A stretch of 64,000 bases of DNA from an uncultured Clostridia bacterium (GTDB lineage: Bacteria > Bacillota > Clostridia > Oscillospirales > Oscillospiraceae), in NCBI GenBank assembly GCA_945864305.1, contig CAMBAJ010000001.1, forward strand, positions 22,961 through 86,960. The letters are read 5' to 3'. The position numbers were made by a program, and so were the translations under genes. Positions within the stretch are counted from its first letter, which is position 1. Every line of letters begins with the position of its first letter. Below are positions 1 through 9,165 of this stretch, piece by piece. The notes below the pieces were generated by a model. That model made no database searches, was not told where the DNA came from, and saw nothing but the letters and a program-made list of their open reading frames with translations.

Positions 1-1392
1 GATTGCTACAACGTGCTGGGCGTTATCCACGACATCTACAAGCCCATCCTGGGCCGGTTCAAGGACTATATCGGCACCCCTAAGCCCAACGGCTACCAGT
101 CCCTCCACACCACTGTTATGGGCACCGACGGCTATCCCTTTGAGGTGCAGATCCGCACCCGGGAGATGCACGAGGTCGCCGAATACGGCGTGGCCGCCCA
201 CTGGAAATACAAACAAAACGGCCAGGGCGCCGGCACCGAGGGCCGGTACGAATGGGTCCGGCGCCTGCTGGAAAACCAGGAGGGCGCCGATGCCGAAGAA
301 TATATCCACTCTCTGAAAATCGACATGTTCTCCGACCAGGTGTTCGTGTTCACGCCCAACGGCGACGTGCAGAACCTGCCCGCCGGCGCCACGCCCATTG
401 ATTTTGCCTACGCGGTCCACTCCGCCGTGGGCAACCACATGGTGGGTGCCAAGGTCAACAACCGCATCGTCACCTTTGACCATGTGCTGAAAAACGGTGA
501 CATTGTGGAGATTCTAACCTCCAAGGCCGCCAAGGGCCCCAGCCGGGACTGGATGAAGATTGCCAAGAGCAGTGAGGCCCGTAGCAAGATCCGTCAGTGG
601 TTCAAGAAGGAGAAGAAAGAGGAGAACATCGCCAACGGCCGGGCCGCCTTTGAGGCGGAGTTGAAGCACTGCGGCATCGCCATGCGGGATGTCACTGATC
701 CGGAAAATCTGCCGGGGCTTCTGAAAAAGGTCTCCTACGGCTCTCTGGACGAGATGTACGCCGCTATCGGCTACGGCGGCTTCACCGCTCAGAAGGCTGT
801 CAGTCGGATGCACGGCGAACTGCAGCGCATCGCCAAACAGCACCAGTTGGAGGCCCAGGCGGCCGAAACCGCTGCCGCCGCCAAGACCAGCAAGCAAGCG
901 GAAGAGCCTCATATCCCCGCCCCCAAGCGGGTCAAGAGCGAGCAGGGCATCATCGTGGAGGGTCTGGACAACTGCCTCGTAAAGTTCTCCAAGTGCTGCA
1001 CGCCTGTGCCCGGCGACGACATCGTGGGCTTTATCACCCGGGGCTACGGCGTCTCCGTCCACCGGGCAGACTGCCCCAACGCCTCCAAGCGGGACGATCC
1101 CAGTCAGTCGGGCCGGTGGATCAAGGTCTCCTGGGGCAATGACACCAACGACAGCTATCCCACCACGCTGGAGGTGGTCTGCAAGGACCGGAGCAATCTG
1201 CTGCTGGATATCTCCGCCGCTCTCTCCACCACCAACACCTTCGTGCTGGGCATCAACTCCCGCAGCACGGAGGACGAATTCGCCATCTTCCGCATTGAAG
1301 TCCGCATGCGGGACTCCCAGCAGCTGAAAGTCCTGATGAACAAGCTGCATCAGATTTCCGGCGTTTTGAAAGTTACCCGGCCGGCAGGATAA
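1..1392 (+). CDS. relA: RelA/SpoT-family (p)ppGpp synthetase, 3' part
   Basis: Bifunctional (p)ppGpp synthetase/hydrolase, the stringent-response enzyme; the left edge cuts it, so the HD hydrolase domain and most of the synthetase domain are outside. The open frame runs in from base 1 (DCYNVLGVIH). Visible are the end of the synthetase domain (GRFKDYIGTPKPNGYQSLHTT, the substrate-binding signature), a TGS domain around VFVFTPNGDVQNLPAGATPIDFAYAVHS, a long helical region, the CCTPVPGDDIVGF conserved-cysteine segment and a C-terminal ACT domain ending with TAA. It is followed 18 bp later by dtd, the order seen in many Firmicutes. Family assignment is secure; relA versus spoT naming is convention. 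Confidence 0.95.
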   Translation, partial: DCYNVLGVIHDIYKPILGRFKDYIGTPKPNGYQSLHTTVMGTDGYPFEVQIRTREMHEVAEYGVAAHWKYKQNGQGAGTEGRYEWVRRLLENQEGADAEEYIHSLKIDMFSDQVFVFTPNGDVQNLPAGATPIDFAYAVHSAVGNHMVGAKVNNRIVTFDHVLKNGDIVEILTSKAAKGPSRDWMKIAKSSEARSKIRQWFKKEKKEENIANGRAAFEAELKHCGIAMRDVTDPENLPGLLKKVSYGSLDEMYAAIGYGGFTAQKAVSRMHGELQRIAKQHQLEAQAAETAAAAKTSKQAEEPHIPAPKRVKSEQGIIVEGLDNCLVKFSKCCTPVPGDDIVGFITRGYGVSVHRADCPNASKRDDPSQSGRWIKVSWGNDTNDSYPTTLEVVCKDRSNLLLDISAALSTTNTFVLGINSRSTEDEFAIFRIEVRMRDSQQLKVLMNKLHQISGVLKVTRPAG

Positions 1393-1410
1393 TACAAAGG
1401 AGGATTTCCC

Positions 1411-1854
1411 ATGCGCGCAGTTGTCACCCGCGTGAAACACGCCTCCGTCACCATTGACGGCAAGGTCAACGGCCAGATCGGCGAGGGCTTTCTGGTCCTG
1501 CTGGGCGTAGGCCCCGCTGATACGGAGGAGACCGCCGACAAACTGGCGGACAAAATCTGCAATCTCCGCGTCTTTGAAGATGAAAACGATAAGATGAATC
1601 TGAATCTGGAGCAGGTGGGAGGCAGCCTCCTGGTGGTCTCCCAGTTCACCCTGTACGCTGACACCTCCTCCCGCCGTCCCGGCTTCTCCGGCGCGGCGAA
1701 GCCGGACCTGGCCATTCCGCTGTACGAGCGGTTCATGGCCCACTGCCGGGAGCGGGGCTTCACGGTGGAACACGGCGAGTTCGGCGCCAAAATGGAAGTG
1801 GATTCCCTGAACCACGGCCCTGTGACCATCCTGTTCGACACCGACCGCCCCTGA
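1411..1854 (+). CDS. dtd: D-aminoacyl-tRNA deacylase
   Basis: Hydrolyses D-amino acids mischarged on tRNA (and glycine on tRNA-Ala), a cytosolic proofreading enzyme. The 147-residue length is exactly that of the family. The start MRAVVTRVKHASVTIDG, the motif SQFTLYAD and the C-terminal NHGPVTILFDT (Gly-Pro motif forming the active site across the dimer) are all present. An AGGAGG ribosome binding site precedes the ATG. It is co-directional with relA and likely co-transcribed with it. Confidence 0.96.
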   Translation: MRAVVTRVKHASVTIDGKVNGQIGEGFLVLLGVGPADTEETADKLADKICNLRVFEDENDKMNLNLEQVGGSLLVVSQFTLYADTSSRRPGFSGAAKPDLAIPLYERFMAHCRERGFTVEHGEFGAKMEVDSLNHGPVTILFDTDRP

Positions 1855-1887
1855 TTTCCCATCAATTCCATCTCTGTGGAGGTCTCT

Positions 1888-2502
1888 ATGGATATCCAAA
1901 TTTTGCAGGTGGGTCCCATCGGGACCAACTGCTATCTGCTCTGCGATGAAACGGAAAAGCTGTGTGCCGTGGTGGACCCCGGCGGGGACGCCGCCCGGGT
2001 GGCCGCCGCTGTGGTGGACACCGGCTGCGCCCCCTGCGCCATCCTGCTGACCCACGGCCACTACGACCACACCGGCGGCGTGGCGGAGCTGCGGGCCAAG
2101 TGGCCCGATGTCCCCGTGTACCTGAACCACCGGGACCAGTACGAGGGGGACGCCTACCTCCAGCAGCTGTTCCCGCCGGTGCCCGGCGCGAAGGACTACG
2201 ACGAGGGCGACACCATTCAGGTGGGCGGTCTCACGGTGGATGTGATGGCCACGCCCGGCCACTCCGAGGGCAGCGTCACCCTGCTGTGCGGCGACGTGCT
2301 GCTGTGCGGCGACACTTTGTTCGCCGGCTCCTGCGGCCGGACGGATTTCCCCGGCGGCAGCGTGAAGAAGATCATGGCCTCCCTGAAACGCTTGGGCAGT
2401 CTGGAGGGCGATCTCCAGGTGTATCCCGGCCACATGGAGACCAGCACCCTGGACCAGGAGCGGTCCTGGAACCCCTATCTCCACCAGGCCATGCAGGAGT
2501 AA
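1888..2502 (+). CDS. MBL-fold metallo-hydrolase (glyoxalase II-like)
   Basis: Predicted zinc-dependent hydrolase of the metallo-beta-lactamase fold, similar to YcbL/glyoxalase II-type thioesterases. The motif THGHYDHTGG (H56, H58, D60, H61) is the metal-binding HxHxDH signature; further ligands are in TPGHSEGS and in VYPGHMETS near the C-terminus. I chose ATG 1888 because GGAGG at 1878-1882 lies 5 bp upstream; a GTG at 1876 would put that site inside the gene. The substrate cannot be told from sequence. It lies between dtd and hemZ, as in related Firmicutes, and is probably in the same transcript. Confidence 0.9.
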   Translation: MDIQILQVGPIGTNCYLLCDETEKLCAVVDPGGDAARVAAAVVDTGCAPCAILLTHGHYDHTGGVAELRAKWPDVPVYLNHRDQYEGDAYLQQLFPPVPGAKDYDEGDTIQVGGLTVDVMATPGHSEGSVTLLCGDVLLCGDTLFAGSCGRTDFPGGSVKKIMASLKRLGSLEGDLQVYPGHMETSTLDQERSWNPYLHQAMQE

Positions 2503-2508
2503 CAAAAC

Positions 2509-3981
2509 ATGAAACTGGTATTGAACGGCCACGATGAGCGGTACGTGGTGGAGCAGAGCCTGATGAACCTGTTCCCCGGCGAGCTGCCCGTCTATGAGCC
2601 TGTGCAGCCCGGCGACGAGAGCTGGGCCATCATCACCCTGCGGGAGTCCGAGGCCGACTGCCGCGTGACGGTGGAGCTGCGCCACGGCGGAAAGACCGCC
2701 GCCCAGAGCTGCCGGGCCGTCCTCTCCGGCACGGATTTTGAAAAAGAGGGCCAGCGGCGCCACGCCATCGCCCGGGGCTTCTTCCTGGCGGCCCGGGCCG
2801 TCACCGGCGTCACGCCGCCCTGGGGGATGCTGACCGGCGTCCGGCCCGACAAGCCCGTCACCTGGGCCCTGGCGGGCGGAAAGACGCCGGAGGAGGCCGC
2901 GGCCATGCTGGAGGAGGATTACTTCGTCACCCCCGAGCGGGCCGCTCTGGCCCTGGAGACCGGCTCCACGGCCCTGACCGCTTCCCGCAAGCTGGGGCCG
3001 AAGGACATCGCCGTGTACGTTGGCATCCCCTTCTGCCCCACCCGCTGCGCCTACTGCTCCTTTGTCAGCCAGTCGGTGGAGCGGAGCTTCGCCTTGGTGC
3101 CGCCCTATGTCGACGCCCTGATCGAGGAGATCAAAGCCGGTGGGAAGATGGTCCGGGAAGAGATGCTGCGGTGCCGCGCCTTCTACATGGGCGGCGGCAC
3201 GCCCACGACCCTGACAGCGGAGCAGATGGACCGGGTGCTGACGGCCTTTGAGGAGTCCTTTGACCTGTCCCCCTGCGAGGAGATCACGGTGGAGGCGGGC
3301 CGTCCAGACACCATCACGGCGGAGAAGCTGGCGGTGCTGAGGGCCCACGGCGTCACCCGGGTCTCCGTCAACCCCCAGACCATGGAGGACCATGTGCTCC
3401 GGGCCATCGGCCGGTGCCACACGGCCGGAGATATCGAGGCCGCCATGGAGCTGGTGGAAAAATATGAGTTTCCCCATGTGAACATGGACCTGATCGCCGG
3501 TCTCCCGGAGGATAGCCCCGAGGGCTTCCGCCGGTCCCTGGACCGCTGTCTGGCCTTCGGCACGGACAATGTCACGGTCCACACCCTGGCACTGAAAAAG
3601 GGCAGCCGCATCCTGCTGGAAGGGCTGTCCATCCCCGGCCCCGAGGCCGTGGCGGAGATGCTGGACTATGCCGCCCCCACCCTGCGGAGCGCCGGTTACG
3701 GACCCTACTACCTGTACCGGCAGAAGTACATGTCCGGCAGCTTTGAAAACATCGGCTGGTGCCGCCCCGGTGCGGAGTGCTGGTACAACGTCTATATCAT
3801 GTCGGAACTGTGCTCCATCCTGTCCTTCGGCGCCGGCGGGTCCACCAAGATGGTGGAGCCCGGCACCAACCACATCGAGCGGGTGTTCAACCTCAAGTAC
3901 CCCAAGGAGTACACGGAGCGCCCCGAAAAATGCCTTGCCAACCAGGCGGCGTTTGCCGCATTCTATCACCAGCTGCCCTAA
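2509..3981 (+). CDS. hemZ: Coproporphyrinogen dehydrogenase-like radical SAM protein HemZ
   Basis: Radical SAM protein of the HemN/HemZ group, 490 residues. HemZ has been linked to oxygen-independent coproporphyrinogen III oxidation. The first 165 residues form the HemZ-specific N-terminal extension; the radical SAM cluster motif is PFCPTRCAYCSF (C176, C180, C183), followed by the glycine-rich FYMGGGTPTTL SAM-binding segment and the C-terminal HemN-like region (YYLYRQKYMSGSFENIGW). It starts 6 bp after the hydrolase stop. Many HemN-like proteins are haem chaperones or have other substrates, so the exact reaction is inferred from family only. Confidence 0.9.
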   Translation: MKLVLNGHDERYVVEQSLMNLFPGELPVYEPVQPGDESWAIITLRESEADCRVTVELRHGGKTAAQSCRAVLSGTDFEKEGQRRHAIARGFFLAARAVTGVTPPWGMLTGVRPDKPVTWALAGGKTPEEAAAMLEEDYFVTPERAALALETGSTALTASRKLGPKDIAVYVGIPFCPTRCAYCSFVSQSVERSFALVPPYVDALIEEIKAGGKMVREEMLRCRAFYMGGGTPTTLTAEQMDRVLTAFEESFDLSPCEEITVEAGRPDTITAEKLAVLRAHGVTRVSVNPQTMEDHVLRAIGRCHTAGDIEAAMELVEKYEFPHVNMDLIAGLPEDSPEGFRRSLDRCLAFGTDNVTVHTLALKKGSRILLEGLSIPGPEAVAEMLDYAAPTLRSAGYGPYYLYRQKYMSGSFENIGWCRPGAECWYNVYIMSELCSILSFGAGGSTKMVEPGTNHIERVFNLKYPKEYTERPEKCLANQAAFAAFYHQLP

Positions 3982-4017
3982 GCCGCAGCTGCCACACTTT
4001 GAAAGGAGCCAACTGAT

Positions 4018-4953
4018 ATGCCGTATTCTCTGACGCAGATCAATGAAGCCATCCGCAGCGATCCTCAGGCGTTTGTCGAAGAATGTGACGCCGCCTTTGC
4101 CAAGAAGGTGGAAAACGCAGCGAAAAAGATCGCCGACCACCGCACCGAGTCCCATGTCATCCTGCTCTCCGGCCCCTCCGGCTCCGGCAAGACCACCACC
4201 GCCCTGAAAATCGAGGAGCAGCTGGAGAAAATGGGCATTGAGACCCACACCGTCTCCATGGACAACTATTTCAACACCATTGACCCGGAGACCGCTCCCC
4301 GGAATCGGGAGGGCGCCATCGACTACGAGTCTCCCTTCTGCCTGGACATCGACCTGTTGAACCGGCACTTCGCCATGCTGGACCGGGGTGAGACCATTCA
4401 CGTGCCCAAGTATGAGTTCGCCCGGCAAATGCGCTCCGATATCATGTCCCAGCCCATGCGCCTGGGTCCCGACGAGCTGGCCATCTTTGAGGGCATCCAC
4501 GCCCTGAACGACATCATCGTGGGCAAGAATCCCCACGCCTTCAAGCTGTACATCGCCGCCCGCAGCAATCTGGTGGACGACGAAGGGAAGGTCGTGTTCC
4601 AGCACGCCTGGCTGCGGCTGTGCCGCCGTATTGTCCGGGACTACAAGTTCCGGGGCAGCGACGCCAGCTTCACCCTGAAAATGTGGGCCAACGTCCGCCG
4701 GGGCGAAAAGCTGTACATCTCCCCCTACAAGGAGAACGCCGATTTGATGTTCGACTCCTCGCTGGCCTTTGAGTTCTCCGTGCTCAAGCCCTTTGTGGTG
4801 CCTCTGCTGGAGGCCATCCCCGCCGGAAAGTACGACGTGGTGGATGACATGCTGAAGGGCTTTGAGCAGATCGAGGCTCTGGACGAGAAGTACGTGGCTC
4901 CCAACTCCCTGGCAAGAGAATTCATCGGCGGAAGCACCTACGACAATCATTGA
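4018..4953 (+). CDS. Uridine kinase-like nucleoside kinase
   Basis: P-loop kinase of the phosphoribulokinase/uridine kinase family, 311 residues. Walker A is SGPSGSGKTTTALKIEEQL (K58, T59); the substrate-binding segment SMDNYFNTIDPETAPRNREGAIDYESP matches the uridine kinase pattern with a conserved D-x-Y-Y/F. An ~45-residue N-terminal helical extension precedes the kinase core. A clear AAAGGAG site precedes ATG 4018. The nucleoside preference cannot be read from sequence. It is downstream of hemZ and upstream of a zinc-ribbon protein and purine nucleoside phosphorylase, consistent with nucleoside salvage. Confidence 0.85.
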   Translation: MPYSLTQINEAIRSDPQAFVEECDAAFAKKVENAAKKIADHRTESHVILLSGPSGSGKTTTALKIEEQLEKMGIETHTVSMDNYFNTIDPETAPRNREGAIDYESPFCLDIDLLNRHFAMLDRGETIHVPKYEFARQMRSDIMSQPMRLGPDELAIFEGIHALNDIIVGKNPHAFKLYIAARSNLVDDEGKVVFQHAWLRLCRRIVRDYKFRGSDASFTLKMWANVRRGEKLYISPYKENADLMFDSSLAFEFSVLKPFVVPLLEAIPAGKYDVVDDMLKGFEQIEALDEKYVAPNSLAREFIGGSTYDNH

Positions 4954-4967
4954 GGGAGGTTTTCCTT

Positions 4968-5360
4968 ATGAACGAAAAGCTGTATGAACTGCTGGACACC
5001 ATCCAGCGTACCGCCGTCCAGGCCAGCGACGTGGCCGCCGATGCCGCCTACGGCGTCAGCAAAAAGGCCGGAGAGCTGCTGTCCGTGGCAAAGCTGAACA
5101 TCCGGGTGGTGGAGTTGAAAGCCGAGGTCAACACGGCGCTCCGGGAGCTGGGCGAGATGCTCTACGCCACCCACACCGGCGATCCCACGGATTCCGAGAC
5201 ACTGCTGGCAAAGCTGGAGAGCATTGACGCTCTGAAAACCCAGATCGCGGACCTGAACGCCCAGATCGGCCGGGAGCAGGCCGCCGCTGCCTGTCCCACC
5301 TGCGGCGCCGCCATTCAGGAGGGCGACCAGTTCTGCCGGGAGTGCGGAGGGAAGCTGTGA
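4968..5360 (+). CDS. Small coiled-coil zinc-ribbon protein
   Basis: 130-residue cytosolic protein of unknown function. Residues 1-100 are predicted helical and coiled-coil rich with many Ala, Leu and Glu; the C-terminus is a zinc ribbon with two CxxC pairs (CPTCGAAIQ and FCRECGG). GGGAGG sits a few bases before ATG 4968; an upstream alternative start at 4950 would overlap the ribosome binding site. Its TGA overlaps the ATG of the next gene by one base, so it is translationally coupled to purine nucleoside phosphorylase. I see no catalytic motif; a structural or regulatory role is only a guess. Confidence 0.85.
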   Translation: MNEKLYELLDTIQRTAVQASDVAADAAYGVSKKAGELLSVAKLNIRVVELKAEVNTALRELGEMLYATHTGDPTDSETLLAKLESIDALKTQIADLNAQIGREQAAAACPTCGAAIQEGDQFCRECGGKL

Positions 5361-6187
5361 TGGAAACCTATACCTACGCGCAGTATCAGGAGAGTGCGGA
5401 GGCTCTGCGGGCCCGGCTGGGCGGCTTCACGCCCCGTATCCTGCTGATTTTGGGCTCCGGCCTGGGCGCTCTGGGCGACGAGGTGGAAGATCCCATCACG
5501 GTATCCTATGACGAGGTCCCCCACATGAAGCACTCCACCGCCCCGGACCACAAGGGCCGCTTTCTCTTTGGACGCCTGTCCGGCCAGGACGTGGCCGTCA
5601 TGCAGGGCCGTCTCCACACCTATGAGGGCTGGTCCTTCGCGGATGTCAGCTATCCCGTCCGGGTGCTGCGGCTGCTGGGAGCAGAGACGCTGATCGTCAC
5701 CAACGCCGCCGGCGCGGTGAACACCGCCTTCTCCGCCGGAGATATCATGCTCATCACCGACCACATCAAGCTCTTCGGCGTCAGCCCTCTATGCGGCGCC
5801 AACATCGACGAGTTCGGCCCCCGCTTCCCGGATATGAGCCATGTCTACACCCCTGCTCTCCAGGACGCCGCCCGTCAGGCCGCGAAGGAGCTGGGCATTC
5901 CCCTGCGCCAGGGCGTGTACATGTTCTTCCCCGGTCCCCAGTACGAGACTCCCGCCGAGGTGCGGGCCGCCCGTCTTCTGGGCGCTGACGCGGTGGGCAT
6001 GTCCACCGTGCCGGAGGCCATCGTGGCCGCTCACTGCGGCATGAAGGTGCTGGGCTTCACCCTGTGCACCAACATGGCGGCGGGCGTGCTGGACCAGCCC
6101 CTTGACGGCGAGGAGGTCATTGCCGCCGGTTTGGCGGCGGGGCCGAAATTCACGGCCCTGGTAAAAGCCTGCCTGGAACGGGTATAA
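5360..6187 (+). CDS. punA: Purine-nucleoside phosphorylase
   Basis: Phosphorolysis of purine (deoxy)nucleosides to base and (deoxy)ribose-1-phosphate in salvage. 275 residues, the size of trimeric class PNPs. Seen are the phosphate-binding LILGSGLG near the N-terminus, the HKGRFLFGRL segment, VTNAAGAVN, the base-binding FPGPQYETPAEVRAA stretch and VGMSTVPEAIVAAHCG. ATG 5360 overlaps the previous stop (ATGA-type). PunA is named from the class; guanosine/inosine preference is inferred. Confidence 0.94.
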   Translation: METYTYAQYQESAEALRARLGGFTPRILLILGSGLGALGDEVEDPITVSYDEVPHMKHSTAPDHKGRFLFGRLSGQDVAVMQGRLHTYEGWSFADVSYPVRVLRLLGAETLIVTNAAGAVNTAFSAGDIMLITDHIKLFGVSPLCGANIDEFGPRFPDMSHVYTPALQDAARQAAKELGIPLRQGVYMFFPGPQYETPAEVRAARLLGADAVGMSTVPEAIVAAHCGMKVLGFTLCTNMAAGVLDQPLDGEEVIAAGLAAGPKFTALVKACLERV

Positions 6188-6253
6188 TGTGCCGTCTGGC
6201 GCAATAGGCTACATAAGAATTTCATGCATTTCTTATTTTGAGGTAACTTCTTC

Positions 6254-7864
6254 ATGTCGAATCAAAAAAAGCAATCCTTTTTGGGCGGTGCCGCCATTCT
6301 GGCGGCGGCTGTCGCCATCGTGAAGGTCATCGGTGCTGTCTATAAGATTCCCTTCGGCAACATCGTCGGCAGCGAGGGGCAGACGTATTTCAACGTTGCC
6401 TACAATATCTATAACGTGCTGCTGACCATCTCCACCGCCGGTCTGCCGCTGGCCATCTCCAAGCTCACCAGTGAGGCTCACGCCCAGGGGCGGGAAAATC
6501 AGAAGCGGAAGATTTTCCGCACCGCCATCTGGCTGTTCTTTGCGCTGGGTCTGGTAGGTGCACTGCTCATGTACTTCGGCGCTGCCCAGCTGGCGGACTT
6601 TATGAATGAGCCCCTGGGCTACTGGCCCATTAAGGCCCTGGCGCCCGCGGTGTTCTGCGTGTGTCTGCTGGCCTGCATGCGGGGCTATACCCAGGGCCAG
6701 AGGAACATGACGCCCACCGCCGTGTCTCAGATCCTGGAGGCGCTGTGCAAGCTGTTTCTGGGCCTGACGCTGGCCTGGTACTTCCTGAAGCTGGGCATGG
6801 GGCTGGATATTGCCGCGGCAGGTGCCATTCTGGGCGTCACCGTGGGAACCGTCCTGTCCATGTGCTTCCTGGTCGTCTATCTGCTGACCCACCGGGACCG
6901 CGGCGAGTCTCTGGATGTGCCGGACAGGGCCGGAGCGCTGATGAAGCGGATCCTCGCCATCGGCATCCCCATCACCCTCAGCAACTCCGCCATGAGCATC
7001 ATCACGCTGATCGACACGAAAAACGTGCTGGGGCGGCTGCGGACCATCCCGGAGCTGGCGGATTCCGCCGCCACGCTGTTCGGTCAGTACCAGTTCGGCA
7101 TGAACCTCATCAATCTGCCGCCGTCCTTCGTCTATCCCGTCACTATGAGCCTGATCCCCTTCGCGGCGGCGGCTCTCAGCCGGAAGGACCACGCAGGTGC
7201 GGGCCGCATCGTCTCCTCCGCCTTCCGCATCATTGCCACTCTGGCCATTCCCGCCGGTGTGGGCCTCAGTGTGCTGGGCGGTCCGGCTCTGATGATGCTC
7301 TATCCCCGCCAGCAGGCGGACGCCATGGCTGCCGGCCCCCATATGCGCTGGCTGGGCATCGCCTGCATCTTCATCTGCATCATGACCTTGACCAACGCCA
7401 TCTTACAGACCTACGGCAAGGAGAGGATTCCCATCTTCACCGTCATCGCCGGCGGCATCACGAAAATCGTGATGAACTATATCCTGGTGGGGAATCCTGA
7501 TATCAACATCCACGGCGCGCCCATCTCCACCCTGTGCTGCTACATGGTCATCGTGGGGCTGAACCTGTTCTTCGTGTGGAAGTACTCCCCGGAGAAGCCC
7601 CACTATATCCAGCTGTTCGCAAAGCCGGTCCTGGCCTCCGTCCTCATGGGCGGCGCCGCCTGGGCGGTGTACGGCTTCGTGAACCGGGCCCTCGCCGGCA
7701 GTCACTCCGCCTACGGCGCCAACGCCATCGCCACGATGGTGGGCATCTGCGCCGGCGTGGTGGCGTATGCCATTCTGGTCATCGCCCTGCGCATTCTGCG
7801 GGCGGAGGACGTCCGCTCCATTCCCCACGGGGAGAAACTTGTCAAACTTCTGCACCTGAAGTAA
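6254..7864 (+). CDS. SpoVB/MurJ-like polysaccharide flippase (MVF family)
   Basis: Integral membrane protein of 536 residues with about 14 hydrophobic helices, member of the MOP exporter superfamily (SpoVB/YabM/MurJ type) that flips lipid-linked glycans across the membrane. The N-terminus SFLGGAAILAAAVAIVKVIGAVYKIPF is the typical SpoVB/YabM start. In Bacillus the cognate gene yabM lies immediately upstream of mazG (yabN), yabO and yabP; the same order here (flippase, mazG, then hup, rqcP, yabP, yabQ, divIC) supports orthology with that locus. Substrate, spore cortex precursor or lipid II, is not resolvable from sequence. Confidence 0.9.
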   Translation: MSNQKKQSFLGGAAILAAAVAIVKVIGAVYKIPFGNIVGSEGQTYFNVAYNIYNVLLTISTAGLPLAISKLTSEAHAQGRENQKRKIFRTAIWLFFALGLVGALLMYFGAAQLADFMNEPLGYWPIKALAPAVFCVCLLACMRGYTQGQRNMTPTAVSQILEALCKLFLGLTLAWYFLKLGMGLDIAAAGAILGVTVGTVLSMCFLVVYLLTHRDRGESLDVPDRAGALMKRILAIGIPITLSNSAMSIITLIDTKNVLGRLRTIPELADSAATLFGQYQFGMNLINLPPSFVYPVTMSLIPFAAAALSRKDHAGAGRIVSSAFRIIATLAIPAGVGLSVLGGPALMMLYPRQQADAMAAGPHMRWLGIACIFICIMTLTNAILQTYGKERIPIFTVIAGGITKIVMNYILVGNPDINIHGAPISTLCCYMVIVGLNLFFVWKYSPEKPHYIQLFAKPVLASVLMGGAAWAVYGFVNRALAGSHSAYGANAIATMVGICAGVVAYAILVIALRILRAEDVRSIPHGEKLVKLLHLK

Positions 7865-7921
7865 AAAAGTCCTGAAATTTCAAGGCTTTTCTGCGAATAT
7901 TCTTGCAAAGGCAGGCAATGT

Positions 7922-8719
7922 ATGGTAGATTTTCAATGTAAGAGCCGCTATGGCTGGGAGGACTTCCTGGAAATCATGAAGCTCCTCCGCTCCCCCGGCG
8001 GCTGTCCCTGGGACGCGGAGCAGACCCACGCGTCCATCCGCCGGAATTTTCTGGAGGAGACCTATGAGGTCCTGGACGCCCTGGACCGCGACGACCCCCA
8101 CGCCATGTGCGAGGAACTGGGGGATGTTTTGATGCAGGTGGTGTTCCACACCCAGATTGAGACCGAGCGGGGCCACTTCACCATGGACGACGTGGTGGAC
8201 GGCGTGGCCCAAAAGCTGGTGTACCGACACCCCCATGTATTTGGCGGCACCATGCAGGCCGACAACAGCGAGCAGGTTCTGGTGAACTGGGAGGTTTTGA
8301 AGCGGCAGGAAAAAGGCCAGCGCTCCACCTCCGACGCCATCGAGTCCGTGCCCCACACCCTGCCTGCCCTGTGGCGGGCAGAAAAGGTCCAGAGCAAGAC
8401 CGCCAAGGCCGGCTTTGACTGGAAGGACGCCGTCAGCGCCCTGACCAAGCTGGAGGAGGAGGTCCGGGAGTTGCGGGAGGCTCTGGAGTCCGGTAAAGAC
8501 ACCGATGCGCCCCACGGCATCCGGGAAGAGGTGGGCGACACACTGTTCATGGCCGCCAAGGTGGCCCAGATGACCGGCGTGGACCCGGAGGATGCCCTCC
8601 ACCGCGCCTGCGACAAATTCGACGCCCGCTTCCGCCAGGTGGAGGCCGGGGCGGACAAGCCCCTCTCGGAGTGCTCCGGGGAGGAGCTGCTGGCCCTCTG
8701 GCGGGCCGCCAAGCAATAG
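7922..8719 (+). CDS. mazG: Nucleoside triphosphate pyrophosphohydrolase MazG
   Basis: Hydrolyses (d)NTPs to NMP and pyrophosphate, a house-cleaning enzyme. 265 residues containing two MazG helical repeats. Repeat one has the metal-binding NFLEETYEVLDAL and EELGDVLMQVVFH; repeat two has EEEVRELREAL and EEVGDTLFMAAKVA. The sequence GGCPWDAEQTHASIRRNFLEET is diagnostic. It lacks the N-terminal tetrapyrrole methylase domain of Bacillus YabN. The start at 7922 gives the normal N-terminus; only a weak purine-rich site precedes it. Confidence 0.95.
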   Translation: MVDFQCKSRYGWEDFLEIMKLLRSPGGCPWDAEQTHASIRRNFLEETYEVLDALDRDDPHAMCEELGDVLMQVVFHTQIETERGHFTMDDVVDGVAQKLVYRHPHVFGGTMQADNSEQVLVNWEVLKRQEKGQRSTSDAIESVPHTLPALWRAEKVQSKTAKAGFDWKDAVSALTKLEEEVRELREALESGKDTDAPHGIREEVGDTLFMAAKVAQMTGVDPEDALHRACDKFDARFRQVEAGADKPLSECSGEELLALWRAAKQ

Positions 8720-8722
8720 GAG

Positions 8723-8748
8723 TCTTCAACGCGTGATTCGCGTTAAGA
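8723..8748 (+). other. Hairpin between mazG and hup
   Basis: TCTT-c-AACGCG, loop TGATT, CGCGTT-AAGA forms a 10-bp stem with one bulged C. There is no T run after it, so it is not a convincing intrinsic terminator; it may be an mRNA processing or stability element in front of the very highly expressed hup gene. Confidence 0.45.
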
Positions 8749-8793
8749 GAATAAATTGACATCCACAAACGATTTTATAGGAGGATACTATCC

Positions 8794-9069
8794 ATGAACA
8801 AAGCTGAACTGATCAACGCCGTCGCCGCTTCCACCGGCTTCTCCAAGAAGGACGCGGAGACTGTTGTCTCTGCCACTCTGGACGCCATCACCGCCGCTCT
8901 GCAGGAGGGTGAGAAGGTCCAGCTGGTCGGCTTCGGTTCCTTTGAGGTCAAGAAGCGCGCTGCCCGCATCGGCCGCAATCCCAAGACCAAGGAGACCATT
9001 GAGATTCCTGCTTCCGTGGTGCCCGTGTTCAAGGCCGGCAAGGCTCTGAAGGACAGCGTCTCCAAGTAA
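8794..9069 (+). CDS. hup: HU-type DNA-binding protein
   Basis: Nucleoid-associated dimeric DNA-bending protein of 91 residues, the standard HU length. Seen are [11 protein letters not shown], the dimerisation helices, [22 protein letters not shown] with the proline-containing beta-arm (GRNPxT), and the ending [17 protein letters not shown] 6-12 bp upstream gives a strong ribosome binding site. It sits inside the yab cluster between mazG and rqcP, as in many clostridia. Confidence 0.98.
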   Translation: MNKAELINAVAASTGFSKKDAETVVSATLDAITAALQEGEKVQLVGFGSFEVKKRAARIGRNPKTKETIEIPASVVPVFKAGKALKDSVSK

Positions 9070-9120
9070 TTCGCATTCAGAGTCTCTTTTCCTTGCGAAA
9101 AGGCAAACAATCGCCAAAAG

Positions 9121-9153
9121 CTGCCGGCACCAAGGTGCCGGCAGTCCTTGTTT
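9121..9153 (+). terminator. Terminator-like hairpin after hup
   Basis: CTGCCGGCACC (9121-9131) and GGTGCCGGCAG (9134-9144) form an 11-bp perfect inverted repeat, followed by TCCTTGTTT. The tail is weak, so partial termination after hup with read-through into rqcP is likely. Confidence 0.65.
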
Positions 9154-9165
9154 GGAGGGTTTTCT

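Noticed and set aside
514..4950. A 1478-codon open frame on the minus strand opposite relA to the kinase gene
   Set aside because: It is antisense to five well-recognised genes, is rich in His, Gly and Gln typical of a GC-rich shadow frame, and resembles no family. The same reasoning removes the long minus frames opposite cobA-hemD, cbiET/cbiA, cbiP, eutB/eutC and eutE.
8756..8780. TTGACA followed by TTATAG as a hup promoter
   Set aside because: The spacer is only about 11-13 bp, too short for a sigma-A promoter.
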